Assembly: GCA_014549065.1 (NCBI GenBank)
Contig: JACDOX010000332.1
Span: forward strand, 462,328-526,327
Source: Cardinalis cardinalis
Lineage: Eukaryota > Chordata > Aves > Passeriformes > Cardinalidae
Direction: 5' to 3'
Length of the DNA stretch: 64,000 nucleotides
This document shows, piece by piece, positions 48,971 to 62,733 of the stretch. Numbering within the stretch: position 1 is the stretch's first letter; each line of letters begins with the position of its first letter. The notes beneath the pieces were generated by a model. That model ran no database searches, was not told where the DNA came from, and worked only from the letters and a program-made list of their open reading frames with translations. Both the position numbers and the translations under genes were made by a program.

Positions 48971-51654
48971 AAAAAACCAAAATACCTCAGGGTGAATCTC
49001 TGAATGAAACATCTGTCCCAAAACCACAGCTTTACTTTGCTTCAAGGAAAATGGAAGCAAAGGAAGCCCAGAAACAGCAGGGCCTTTTCTCTGTAGGAAT
49101 GCCNCTGTCCAAGCTGGGGACTGGCCTGGCCAGGACAGCTCTGCTTATGCATTTCCCATGGAGCCCAGCCTCATCCTTCCTCATCCTGCCTAACTGCTGC
49201 TGCACAGAATCCTCCACATTTCCATAAGTATTCCCTGACTTTATCAGCCTGTGAACAGTTCATAAAGTTTCCCAACACACAATCTGGTCATTGCTCTGGA
49301 GTTCCTTGGAGCAGCACACGAGACTGCCTCTGCTCTGCAGTCACGTCTGGTAAAAATTCCCACAGTGGGGTGTTGCAGGGTAGCCCAGGATAATAAGGGG
49401 AATAATAATAATAATAAACAGGATACAAACGGGAATCTCATATAAGCAGAGAGATGGATGGGCTGGAGGCTGAGGGCAACTGCACCTCTTGCCATGGCCC
49501 ATTAGCTGAACATTGTTGAATGAGCTCACACAGCTCACACAAACCATCCCATTTCAGCCCCTCACCAAAACCAGCAGCAGAGTTTGAGCTGTATTTCCTA
49601 CAGGTCTGTCCTTCATGGATGCTTCTCTGTGGGAATCCAGATGGCTACCCCCAAAATCGACTCTCCTGGTGACTTAAATCAGCAATTTTCATTATTTTTA
49701 TTCGGGAGTTCTATGGGTAATAAGGTTTATCTGGGGCAGTGACTTCAAAGCTCTGTATTCAAAAACTCCAATTTTTTTCAGCTTGGGAAATGNTGTGCAT
49801 TACAATTAATTTGAAGACCATATTAATGTCAAGAAAAAGGAACAATGTCTCTTCCCCAGACTGCAGCTTCCTTAAACATTTCTTTCTTTTCTACAAGAGC
49901 ATAAGTCATGCAGAGCTATTCTGGCTATGAGGAGCAAGGCAGTTGGGGGAAATGCCTGATTATTTATGATAAGGTCCAACAACCTTAGGCTGGACTCAAA
50001 AAGTCGCCTGGTGGTTGGGAGGTACAGAGGCTGTGCTATTCACTCTCCCATCAAGGCAGTGATGGCCCTGCCCAGGGCTCCATGTCCATTCCCGTGGTTT
50101 TGCAGCCACCCTGGACACAAACATTCCCTGTAGTCTCTACAAGTGAACAAAATACTCAAGAGTTGAGAGAATCCCCCCAACAATATCCTTCCAGTCTGCT
50201 TGAGCCATCCTGGCTCCATTCAATAAATAGCCTTTTTTCCCCCAAGGATTTAAGGATTAAAGTTAAATTAAAGCATTCAGAGTTGGATTATTTAAAGGTT
50301 CATCTTAAAAACCATTTACCTTGTAATTTCTTCTCTAATAGTCTGTTATGTAAGGAACTTCCTACAGCCACTGAGTAAACAATTACTGGAGTTTGGTAGA
50401 ATTTCCATTTGTTTGGTGTTTAATTCTTTGTGCAGGATGCAGATTTCCACACAGTTATTGAATGCAAACTTCTGATTAATTACTTCTGTTTTAGGCTGTT
50501 ATTTATACTAATGTAACTTTGACAAAGCGAATTATTCAGACCAGCTCATAACACACTGTTTCCTACAATGGACTTTGAAGCAGTTCTGTTAATTCAGTGA
50601 AAATAACTTTCATTCCAAGTGTGCAGTATTATGAATATATACACAGAAATCTGTATGTTTTCCATGCAATATTACTGAAACAAATCTATGTTCCTCTGTG
50701 AGAATTTTTCATATGANAGTAATGCATAAAAGCTGACTTATTTTTTCCACAAGACAGATATTTTTCTCAAAGGAGTAATACTGAACACAGCTGTGGAAAT
50801 ATTAGATCTTCAACAACACTATCAACAAAGACAAGAATCTTCTAAGTGAGTTATGTAATGGTATTTTTAAAGGATTAAAATTAGGAAAAAGGATTAAAAC
50901 ATACTTATTTTTTTCACAGCAATTTCTCCAAACCCCTGAAAGTTGGCTATGCATACNTCTCATCCTCTGGCCTCACAAATTCTGTTCCTTAAAAACTGAC
51001 AGGGAACAGCCCTTGAGAACATTTTGTGGTTCTCAACCCCTTTTCACTGACAGTTCTATATAAACATCCATGGCTTCCCTCTAATGCAGGATGGCTCTGG
51101 ACTTACTCAGGTTATTCACTACAAGTTTTCCAGGGAAAACTCTCCCTTTTCCAGCTCACTTTGGCTCTCATTACAAAGAACTCAGGAAGCAAGACCTTTT
51201 CCTCTTTCAATTAGACCAATTATTTTTTGGGTTTATATGAAACATTAAAATCCACTTCACTTTCTTGCACATTTCAGCTGAACTATAAATGTTTCACGAA
51301 GTATTTCCTTCTGTTTTGAACCTGCCACCCACTGATTTCTTTAGTGTTGGTCTAGTTTTAGCATTGGAAACATCAAATAATTACTCTTTCTTGACAATAT
51401 ATGGNTTCAAATTAATCTGCATTGTCTGTATTCTGTATTTATTTTGAAGGTTATTTTAAGAGCCTCTGGTAAAATCTTAAATGACAGAAACAGTGATTAA
51501 TTACCATTTTAGCTGAATGAAATTATTTCTAACCTGAGCAAAGAACATCCTCTGGTTTTACGTGAGGAGATGTACATCTTATGCATTAACTGGAAAAAAT
51601 ATAAATTCTAACAACCATGCAGCAAAAGTATAGTCACAGTATGAATTCAATGCT

Positions 51655-51735
51655 GAGAAATGCCCATGGCAGGGGGTTGTAACTAGATGATCTTTAAGAT
51701 GCTTTCAAGCCCAACTATTCTATGATTCTATGAGA
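51655..51735 (+). repeat. CR1 LINE extreme 3' end
   Basis: About 80 bp: CATGGCAGGGGGTTGTAACT, AGATGATCTTTAAGATGC and the terminal ATTCTATGATTCTATGA, the CR1 3' octamer repeats. Confidence 0.85.
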
Positions 51736-53082
51736 TTGCCTGTTAAACAAAATAAAAGTTATTCACTAGTAAGTTACTTTCTAAAGTCAAGGCTCCTTTG
51801 TTCTGCTGTGGTAAAACCAAATGGAAATCATCCTTTGTAGAACACAAGTGTTCAAGAAGAAAATAATACCGCCTACTTTACAAATTGCTCTACAAAAAGA
51901 TCTCTTTTTCCATACCACAAGCTAATATGCAATTATGACATATGTTTTCTTTCAATTTACATAAATATTTCCACTGAGTGGTAAAAGGAGCTTCTGTCAT
52001 CCAGTGGATTTCTGTCTCTGACAAAAAGCAGTGCAAACCCACCCAGGGAACCAAGCTTCTTAACTAACACACTCCTGTATTTGCAAACAAATACCTTTGG
52101 AAATAGTGTATTGGGACATCCGTCTGACAACCCTTCTCTACTAGTTTCTACATGGTCTATTGGCTTAATTTAGGAGTCTTTATCTTCCTATTTTTTCATT
52201 TTTCNTTAAAGAAATATAGTGATAGGACTTTATTTGTTATTTTCCCCTACAACTGGAAGAGGAAAAAATGAATGCTAAAAATCAACAAAACACTTTATGG
52301 TATAGAAATGATTAAAGCAAATTGAATTGCCTTTTTAAAAATGCCCACTGAAACATAATATAGTTTCTATATTACCTACAATTTAAAAGTAGCATGATTA
52401 TGAGAAAGTAATATTAAAACTGTAGCAGCAGCAGCAGCAGTCATTAGCTAAAAGTAAATCAGACTTTTTCAGAAGGCTCCCAATTTCTTGGGAGTATTTA
52501 GAACTAGACCCAACCCTGCATGACAGATTTACTGCTTTTGTGTTGATGAGAAACAAATGAAGCCNTCCCAGAAAATTCCCACGGATGAAAACACACATCT
52601 GAACACAGGCTGAGTTAATTAATGTGACAGGGAAATCACTTCTTGAATCAGAGTGTACCTTCCTTACTGTTAGCAATGATACTAATGGTCAGTAATTAAA
52701 GAAATGCTTTCATTTCTACTATTCCAAAGTGAAAAATTGTGGGCTTCAAAACTTGCAAGCAAATTGAGTTTGGAGACCTTCCTAGAGACCTTGTTACTCT
52801 TTCCATCTACAAACCAGATGTGCTCAAAGTACATGCAAACATTTACAGACCCGGGTTCTTCCTCAGATAAAGAAGTGCAAATTGTAGNTAATTACTGTCT
52901 CAGGAATGTGATACTCACTGCTTCCACTTCTAGCANTCAAACAAAAACTGAGNCNAAGTCATGTTCTTTTGGGCCTTTGGATTTTTAATTAATATAAATG
53001 ACTTTTGTTGATAAGTAAAGTTTGGAAAAACTAATTCCAAATTAAACTATATTCTCTTTTCACTCTAACATGCTTTAAATAT

Positions 53083-53134
53083 TTTTTTTTCTGGACTAGA
53101 TGACCAAATTTTTTTTCTGGACTAGATGACCAAA
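53083..53134. repeat. 26-bp tandem duplication
   Basis: The word CTGGACTAGATGACCAAA, preceded by a T run, occurs at 53091 and again at 53117: two copies in tandem, identical over the non-T part. Confidence 0.9.
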
Positions 53135-56100
53135 TTTCCTTAAAACTAACAACTCACTGGAACTTGATGACAGCCCCCATTTTAAGTGTTGCTTTTATGG
53201 TCTGAACAATAGGAATCTACCTAAAGGCTGTCTAAGAACATGAAATCATTTACATTCCATATCATCCATCTTCTTTGCTAAAACCTAAGGGAAAATGNGG
53301 GAAATTCAGCATTTGCAGGTGATCAAGATTTGGGGTTTTTTTAAGGCATTGTTGAACTTTGGCAGAGTAAATGCTCGATACCCTCTGAGGAAATGTTGTT
53401 CCCAGTCCAGCTTGTATTCCGGAAAAGAAAATTTTCCTTTAGAACTTCTTGTTGGAGTGATTCAGTAGTTTGGCACTGGTTGCAGAGTTTTTGATTTTAA
53501 CTACTGTTTGATTTTCCGTGAAAGACTGTCTGCTGTTTTCAATGTCTCTAAGGCAGATAAATATCCATATTCCATAAAAATGCCATATCACATTATCCAC
53601 ACCTGTGAGCAGCAGCACACGCACGACTGACAATTGACATGTACTGACACCCAAACTCATTTCAAGACCTTCAGTGATCAGAGAAAGCAGTTTCCTGATC
53701 CAGTTTGGTGCACAAACCTTTCCACAGGACCAAGAANAAGAACATCAAGGTGGGAATAAGCCAGGTGGGAGCTTCTGAAATTGGCATTCCCACACTGAGG
53801 AATTTGTATTAATCTNTAGCCTGAGACAGAACAAAGTTAAGCGATGCTCCAGAGGCAACAGAAACTGTCTGCAAGGTTGAAAAACCCTTCAGGTGATGTT
53901 TTGCCTCTCCAGTCATTTCAGGTCAGCACATCCTTGCATCCATAAAAGCCATGAGGAGCCTGACAACCCCATGGATGTACAGACATGTACACGTGACTTT
54001 ACGGCTCTTTTTGTACACAAGCTCTCAATATTGCAAGTTATGACCCGCCCTGCANTATTGCTGCGTTGCTAACAAACATCAGGGACTGAGGAATTTTACT
54101 GCAAAGGAAACTGTATTTTGATGTAGTTTTTAAGTCAGCTGCCAAAAACATGCTAAAAACTATTAACAAGCAAAAGTTGTTTTATCATCATGTGTGATGA
54201 TGAAAAAAAGATTTTTAATATATTTATACATAGATACTGAAGAATCAAACTGAACTACAAGAAGCTGAAGGGCAGATTTTGTATACTCAGCTGGGTAAAT
54301 GGTGTAGTCCAGCCTGAGAGGAGCCAGAATTTAGCTAAAACCAAAATATGTGACCACACCGCACATGGAGCAGTTGTGAGCANGAAATGAATGTGTCATG
54401 TTATTAAAATGTGATGGGCAGGCTCCAAGGCAGCTTTGTGCAGTTGATGTTAGATTCATCACATTATGTAAACCACGTTTATAAACAGTGCTAGAAAATG
54501 AAAAAGTACTTAGTTTGCTTTAGAATAACAAATGTATACAGGACTGGCTTAAAACAGAGATTGCAATGGAAGCATTAACCACATATGGCAGCATATGTTT
54601 GCTCTCTCAGACATATCAAGTAATACAAAATACAGTCATTTTCAAAAAGAAATAAAAGGTGGCAGTTTGTATCACTGATGAGATAATTTCAAATAGAAAA
54701 CACCATCCAAATTCTTTTCATCAGCATACTTCACCATAGTGAGACAGTATTCTGAACCACATATGTGTTGGATATACTTCTATCCTTTGCTCAAGAATCA
54801 ATCCGCATTAATCATAAATGTTACATAAGTATTTTAAGGCAAGACAGAATTCTAATTTTCAACAAATTGTCTCATTGGTGGAAACAAAAACTGCTGAAAA
54901 GTTCAGAGCAAACAGTCTGACCTTATATAATCTATTTGTTATTTAAACACATAATCTTTCTTTGGAAAACATACCAACATTTGTTTGCAAAGAAAATACC
55001 CTCAGACTACTATTTTAAGTAACTCTCTTCATTAAGCCCCCAATAGCATGCATTAAAAACCCGAGACACTGAAAATGTGCTGCAAATGTTTAAATGAAGA
55101 GGCTCATAAAGTNGATTGAGAACCACTGGTTAAGTTTTAAGTACTGCTGCCAGGAGTAACATCTGAAGTTGAGAATTGAGTAGTCAAGAGACCTGAGAAG
55201 GTGATTTTTGGGCATTTTATCCTAGATTGCAATTATATTCACACCAAAATACTGGATCCATGTCTTGAGATGTTAAACAGTTGCATTACAAGAACAGCAT
55301 GTGAGCTATATTTATTTCTGCCCTACTAATACTATATACTGGACAAAATTGATGGATAATCCACTTTAAGGTAAGATTGTTATATTTTTTTCCAGATACT
55401 ACCACTTTGTGTATCACCTTCATTATGTAACTGGCTAGGACAAACTTTATACACAGAGGAATGTGTTCCTACCACCAGAAGCAACTAAAAAGAGAAAATA
55501 ATAATAAAAGCCCTGAGTATTCATCCAAAANTGAGATGTTACTAAACCTCAAAAATAGTTTGCTGCAAAACCAGGGTGAGCTGAAACTGCTGATTCAACA
55601 CTTTGCTACTGAATGAAGTGAAAAAAGAAACCAGTACATTTATATCACAGCCCTCAGGCCCTGCTCTCTTCTATTGAACAGCCAAGAAAATGTTGGAGGG
55701 TTTTTTAAAACAGCAATTTAATACTAATTTCCTCAAGTAAACCCATCCAAACCAAGCCATTCAAAACACAGGGGAGTGTTTGCTTAGGAAGCTTTGGTTT
55801 CTACAAGCAGGCAAGAGAATGCAGATATATGCAATTTGAGATTTCAAAAAAGCTTAAGATCATCCTTCAGATTTTTCTGTGGGAACGTGATTGCTCTTGA
55901 AATTGTAATTTTATTCCTTGGGAAAAGTGATAGGGAGACTCTTTATCACGATCCATCTGTGCTACTGAAACTGGAACACATCAAAAGCAGTGCTGCAGGT
56001 AACACAAGTCTTGTCTTGGTTGATATCACAGCACCAAAGTTTTAAGTTTTGGCATTGAATCTTTTTTTTCCTTAAGAAAGTAACAGTAGACAAAATAGCT

Positions 56101-59100
56101 ATTATGCAACATAGAGGCATTTTGCAAACAACACATTACATTATAACAAAAAAAATATCCCAAGTAAAATTTCCAGGCTTTTTTTTTTTTTCCAAAGCAA
56201 GACCAGACTTTTAACATAGAAAGCAGCTAATTAAAGAAACAGATGAAGTCAGATGTGCACAGAACTGGGTATAATGTACTGGAAATTTAAAGACACAAAG
56301 TGCTTCCCTGACTATGAAACTGGCTTTAGGTAAACTCCATTAATTAAACATTTTTGAAGTTTACATAAACAGAGGCCTATGAAAGGTAAACAAAGAATAA
56401 CTCAGTTTCTAAATATTGTGATGTGCTCATCAGTACAAACTTTGTAAGAGGGCACATTCTCATAAACCTGACTTTAAACCTTCAACTTCAATCACAGAAT
56501 ACTACAAATATTGTCTCTATTTTCATTACTAGATATGCTTTATTTCCCACACACAAGAGACAGAAATTAGCTATATTGACAAAAATCTGATCTACAGTTT
56601 ACAGTCTTGAACCCTTGTCCCCAGCCACATTGCTNCCTCCTGAGAGCAGAGCTAAAATTTATACACAGCTACACAAGAAAGTCTTAATTTTCTAACTTTA
56701 GAAAGGTTTGGCAGCCTGCAGGTCACTGCAGGCTACTGGTTTACACTGCCACTGGCTGAAGTTTTATAGCTTTATTCAAGTCACACTTTAAAAAGNATAA
56801 TGGCTAGTGAAATAATAAATAAGTGGGATTCCACAGCAGGAATGACCTGAAATGGACCTCACTGTACTTCCAATGGCCTGATGTCAACTATTATTAAACT
56901 ACAGGTTTTATAAAGTCTTCCACTAGACGTCTAGAGTTAAGCCAGAAGTTTTGGCTCTAATACAGGCAGTGATGAAAAACATATGAGTGGTAACAAGTCG
57001 CCTCAATATCATTCTTCAGTACTAAGATGGGCTAATCTGAAGCAGCACTTTACTCTGGTATCACCCACGGTGCCAGAAGGATCAAGAAGCTTGGAAGTGG
57101 ACTTTTTCTTTCTATATGCTTTGCATTTCACAGAACTCACTCTAGCTTCCTTTCTCCCTATTTTTTGGTAATATGAAATAACTGGACATAAGGACCTTAG
57201 GTGGATTATCCCAGTGCTTCTGGAAGAACTTCCTAACCTGCAAGGTATGTCCAGTTTGAATACCTATTCTATATAAACAGCAGCAAAGAGTTAAGGTTTC
57301 AGTCACTATGTGCAGATTAGTAATATCAGATAATTTAGAATTAGAAATACCACTTTTTAAATGGAACATTTGAAAATGTTACTTGCAGCTGAAATATTTC
57401 TGTATTTACTACATATGAGCTGAAAAACAAATAGAACTATAGTGAATTATTTAACTGTCAAAGACTTGTCAGAAAAATGTTACAGTNGCCCATAACACTT
57501 TTTCTCAGTTATAACCATCTATGAAAATCTACTCTAAGATAACAGCAACTCTTACAGTAACCACTCAGTGTTAACTTTCTGTAATTTGGTATTCAAGTTG
57601 GTGGGGGTTTTTAAGTACATATCAGCAAAGTAATTAAAAACAACCCAGGAAAGAATGAACTGTAGATGAACTACAACCTAAAAATCCTCATAGATCATTC
57701 AGTAACAAGAGTCAAGCAGCTCTCCATAAAAAGTAAATACTCTGTAAACACAACTTATTTTGTAAACATCCTCTTAATTATTACTGCTCAACTTCAATAT
57801 TGGACTATTTCTGTCAACAGACATTTCTACAGCAATCTTACTAACAAAAAACCTTCCTGTTTTTCTTCAGCAATTTAAGTAAATCAATGGAGTAGATAAA
57901 GAGTTAAACATAAACTCCTTTTATTTCTGGATTGGGACAATGACTAATAGAACCAGAACTATTTTTAAATATAGATTTCAAAACAGTTATGGTCTTGCCT
58001 TTCTTTGGACAAAATCTGTGCACAGAGCAATGATTTGTGTTATTAATGAACACAGGGACTTTTCTTTGCCTCTGCAAAGACCACCACTGGGTCATTTAAA
58101 CATTTCCTTTTCAGAAATAATGCCATGGGAAATTTATCTCTGTACCTCGATAACAGGAGCGATTTCTAAATATAATTTAGAGTCTTTTTAAGATTTAAAA
58201 ACTTCATGTATTAACTCCTTTAGTATCATAACTGATAAGACAGCAAAGTCCACATTGCTGGACTGGTTTGCAGCTGCCAAGCAATCCAGAGTTATTTGTT
58301 GTTGGGTCTCTTTATGCCCTCTTCCCACGCTAACAACACAACTTCTGTTCTCACTGAAAGGGATTTTCTTCCCATAACTCATGTTTGGAATTTTCACATC
58401 ACAGAAATATGGGAATTTTCCACATAAAATCATAAGACTTTTAATCATCTTAAATTACACTGTGACATCACCTGTATTTAATGATTTATAAATTATAACT
58501 AACAGCATAAAAAGTGTCTGTGTTCCATGTGTAGTTTGGCAATANATGACAACATTAGTGAGGATAAGTGTGTCCCAAACAATCAGTGCAGTGATTTTTG
58601 GACAGTTACACACCTCAGGAAAGCACCTTAGAGCATCTCTCCACGTGAAGTGCACTCTCCACATTCAGTCACCTCACCNTGGGGTGGCTCGTGTTCCTGG
58701 GAGAAGGTGCTCAAAAGCTTTTTGTGCTCAAGGGTAAGAAGGACTGACATAAAGAAGGTAAAATGGAGCTTGAATTCACCACGGTCTTTGTCAAACTCAT
58801 TCTCAATGTTCTGTCTGTTAAAACAAGAATGGACAAAGCCAGGCTTTGTCCAAGTGACAACCAGCTGCTCAGGAATTATTTAACAGAGCACTGAGTCTGT
58901 CTAACAGCTTGAATATGTCAGGAATGGCTCCCCCACTGCTCCTCCTTCCTTCTCTTTCCATTTAATGTTCCAGCCCTGTCAACCAGGCTGATCCACCCAT
59001 TCTTTTGTGCTGGTTCTGGTACTCCAAACTGACTCAGTTTCTTATCTTGAAAAGACTATGATGGAGTTTTTTGTTGTTCACATTAGTTTTGTGCTGGTGT

Positions 59101-61429
59101 GGTGAGTTCAACCAGCTCAGTGAACAGCCTGAAGGAAGAGCTGGTACCAGAGAGCTGGCAGGGAGTTCAGTCAGGCTCAAGTGGCAGCAGGGGACCATTA
59201 GCACAGCTGTACCTATACCCTCTGAAACAGTGTTTCATAAAATCTTCATGACAGTATTTTCAGAAAGCCTAAAATCTGAGATCCTAGTGATCTNTCTTTT
59301 AATTCTCTTATTCTTGAAGTTTAAGCATGCAGAAAGTTTGTATAAGTTCTCTGAGAAGCACTGNAGAGTCAGAGCATTTTTACAGAGTCATATCAGCATC
59401 TATTTTACTGGGAAACTCAAACCCTCAGGCAGGGAAGAACCATTCCCACACCTTCATAAAATTCACTTCTTTAGGATCCATTCCTTGGCATTTCTTTGGC
59501 CTCTGCAAACCTGGAGTCAAGCTTGATGATCACTACAAAGCCAATAACGATTTCTTAAGGGCAAGATGAGAAGATGAAGCAAGGACTTTTTTCTTTAAAA
59601 TAAAAAAAAAAAAATCCCAACTCAGGTTTCCTTACATAAAGGGACTTGTTTTCAAGAGATTTAACTCACAGAGCCGAGATANGTCACAGTGACACATTTC
59701 AACACTGCTTTTCTAGAGCTTTGTGAGCAACACATGTTGTTCAAGAGTTCAAATTGGCCACTACTCCAATCGCTGCCTCAATCTTTTAATACTTTGAAAG
59801 CCTAATTTTTGGCTTTGTGAAAGGAAATNTGCAATCCATTTGCTACAGATGCAAATGTGGGAGCAGATTTTTATATTGTTTCATAAGAGAACTTTCTAGC
59901 ACCAGATCCAAGAGAACATTTTAGGAACATACATGCAAGTTTATCTTTTAGATCCAGTAAAACTACACAGCCAGTGCCTCTCAGAAATTGAAGTCAGCAG
60001 GGACTTGGAAAATNCATGTCCCAAGACATCATCTCACTTGATATCCTGCATATGGAAATGGTGTCTCATCACTGATAGACCACAGGGCATTTTGGCACTT
60101 GGGACCTAAACTGCCAGGNAAGAACAGAGAGCCTGAGAGCTCCTGTGTGGCAGCCCAGCCATAAAACCACTTCTCCAAGAACAAGGAGAACTTGGAAGTC
60201 TGAAAGGCTTCCAACTCCTCATCTCCTAACTGATATTATGACTAAAGTACTGAAAATTTTGGCCTTTTTTTGAAGCTGAAATAGAAGACTGAAAAGGCCA
60301 AATATTCCAAAGGTGCACAGCCAGAGATGAGAACAATTCTCTCCAAAAAACCAAACAGAGGTTCCACATCTTCTTCCCAGCACTGTTTCCATTCAAAGAG
60401 TCTTTCAAGGACCGACATTGCAAGGGATTGCAAGAACAACCACAAAATTATTTCTAGGAGCATTGCGAGAAAACATTATTTTGAATACAAAGGAAAAGAT
60501 ATGGGAAAAATACATGTGAAGGTAATCTTGTTGCATCAGTAAAAGTACATGCACTATCTGAATGGGCATGCAACTGACATATTATGGGAAATATTAAATT
60601 TAGCTAGATGTTGTTTACCTNCAAGATACAAAGTACTTGGTGATTCTGATTTCAGGCATATATTTGGGGGAAAGAATTCCCCCGTTCTTTTGATGTTATC
60701 TGAACACTGTTAGCTTTCTTCTTTTAAAACTCCCTGAAACAGACACAGACACAGATACAGGAGCAGCAAGGTATGCAGGATATTTGCATTTAATGCTGTT
60801 ATGAGCCCCCTCCAATAAACATCAAAATGACTGCACAGAAAGAAGTGGTATAAACAAAACCTCGTTTTGAATAAGCCAAGTCAAACCCTGGTACAAAGCA
60901 GAGCACTCCTTTTCCTGCAGTGGAGGACCAATGACAAAATGCCTGCATAAAGGCATATTTTATCTCCAAACAGATCAGCAAGCATTTCATTAGGTGATCA
61001 AACAAGAATTGACATCCTNTTAGTATTTCCTTAAAGAGGCCTATAATAGTCTAAATAAAAACATTTTTATAAACAGGACATGCACAATAAAATTTCCTGC
61101 AGCCCCTCTTGGTTTGTGGAGCACATTTTTNGCTTCCAAATGACTTCTGGAATTGGGATTTGAAGGAAAACAACATCAAGCTGAGGGTTGAATCTACAAC
61201 ATTTTCTCAGAGTTTGTTGCACCTGTGGCAATTCTTACTATGTCCATTCTCCTGTGCANCTAGTTCTGTAGGAGCAAGGGAAAAAAAACTGCAACAAACA
61301 GAAAAGCCCCAACCTATGTTGAAAAATTCACACACAAAACTACCAGATTTCAGCTTTCCTTCTGGATGTAAATTAAGTCACTNATTTCCAGTGACATGGA
61401 TTTCTAATAGGCAATCCTTCTCATAGAGA

Positions 61430-61850
61430 AGANCCCTCCTCAAACAGAAGTCAAGAGAGAACTGAGTTTTTTCAGCTTGGAGAAGAGAAGTTTTGGGGTG
61501 ACTGAATTGTGGNCTTGCAGTGCCTGAANGAGCCCACAAGAAAGACAGACAGGGACTTTTTACAAGAGCCTGGAGTGACAGGACAGGGGGAATGGCTTCA
61601 CACTGGGAGGAATAGGTTTAGACTGGATAGTGAAGAAATCCTTCCCAGTGAGGGTGGGCAGGCCCTGGCACAGGTGCCCNGAGCAGCTGNGGCTGCCCCT
61701 GGANCCCTGGCAGTGCCCAAGGCCAGGCTGGACAGGGCTGGGAGCAGCCTGGGACAGGGGAAGGGGTCCCTGCCATGGNNGGAGGTGGAATGAGATGNNC
61801 TTTAAGNTCCCTTCCAAACCAAAGTGCTCTGGGATTCTGCAGCTCTGTGA
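61430..61850 (+). repeat. CR1 LINE 3' fragment
   Basis: Sense CR1: TTTTCAGCTTGGAGAAGAGA, GAAGAAATCCTTCCCAGTGA, GCCCAAGGCCAGGCTGGACA, GGGAGCAGCCTGGGACAGGG and TCCCTTCCAAACCAAAGTGC. It contains many N bases and lies 600 bp upstream of the ASPN coding exon. Confidence 0.9.
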
Positions 61851-62462
61851 GATGTGTCTGCATGCAGAGGTGAACTTCTATCAATGGCAATAATAAACAA
61901 ATGACTGGAACATGGGAAAAGCTCAGGACTGAAAACTTCTGATTAAACTAGGAAGAGTTTAATTAAAGAGTTTAGGAGTGGAATACTGAGTGTTTAGGAA
62001 GTATCTCACTGAGTGCATTTTATGCACTGCTAATCAAGTACTTCCCAATTTTATGAGCAATGCACATATGCCAAGGTATCCCACTAAAAATATTTTTTCA
62101 TTGAGAATAAATAAAATAAATCATATTCCAAGTTCAAGTAAAGTTTACTACAAAAATTCCACTTCAAAGCTTGAAGCAAATGATGATATTATTTGNAAAC
62201 AAAACTAAAATACTTTGATATTATATCAATGCCTAATGAATTTGAGTTAATATTATGTGTAAGGTTATAGTATTAATTTATATTTAAAATATTATTTTTA
62301 TATCCTCCATATCCTAATTAAACCTCAATATTCACAACAGGCTCTTTTTCAGGACTAGATGGTATGGCAGTGAGTGAAGTAAACAGTTCAATAGCTTCAT
62401 TTGCTGCTCCCCATTCACTGATACTGGTGTTTGTTTTTTTGTTCGTTTGTTCACTTTCCAAG

Positions 62463-62733
62463 ATTGGTTATCCTGATTAAGAAGATATGAAAGAATACAC
62501 ACTCCTTCTCTTTTTGGCTTTGTGCTCTGCCAAATCTCTCACTGGTCCTTCATATTTTACNCTGAAGAATATGATGCTCCAAGATATGGAAGACGATGAC
62601 GATGATGATGATGATGACAATTCTCTGTTTCCAACCACTGAACCCATTCTACCACTGATTCCTTTTGATCTGTTCCCAACATGCCCCTTTGGATGCCAGT
62701 GCTATGTGAGAGTTGTCCATTGCTCTGACCTAG
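62463..62733 (+). CDS. ASPN: ASPN, asporin (first coding exon; gene continues past the window)
   Basis: Asporin is a class I small leucine-rich proteoglycan of cartilage and tendon matrix that binds collagen and TGF-beta. The exon begins after the acceptor CACTTTCCAAG, has a short 5' UTR, starts at ATG 62487 and ends at the donor CTAG|GTAAGA (82 codons plus one base). Seen: signal peptide MKEYTLLLFLALCSAKS (cleavage likely after CSA, residue 15); a run of nine Asp at residues 36-44, the asporin hallmark; NSLFPTTEP; and the N-terminal cysteine cluster CPFGCQCYVRVVHC (C-x3-C-x-C-x6-C). The codon with N at 62561 is ACN, hence Thr whatever the base. The leucine-rich-repeat exons lie to the right, outside the window. 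An upstream noncoding exon was not identified. Confidence 0.96.

Larger units (their letters stand above)
43948..62462. other. ECM2-ASPN interval: no gene recognised
   Basis: About 18.5 kb of AT-rich DNA on the path of the presumed CENPP intron. It contains the ECM2 3' UTR at the left, three CR1 fragments, a 26-bp tandem duplication, a short AAT run (about 49401-49420) and a short CAG run (about 52424-52441). Open frames on both strands are short and featureless. Confidence 0.55.

Noticed and set aside
54187..54206. Short palindrome TCATCA-TGTG-TGATGA.
   Set aside because: A six-base stem is expected by chance in 64 kb.
58188..58664. Two minus-strand open frames considered as a transposase remnant or CENPP exon.
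   Set aside because: No recognisable catalytic motif, terminal repeats or CENP-P similarity.
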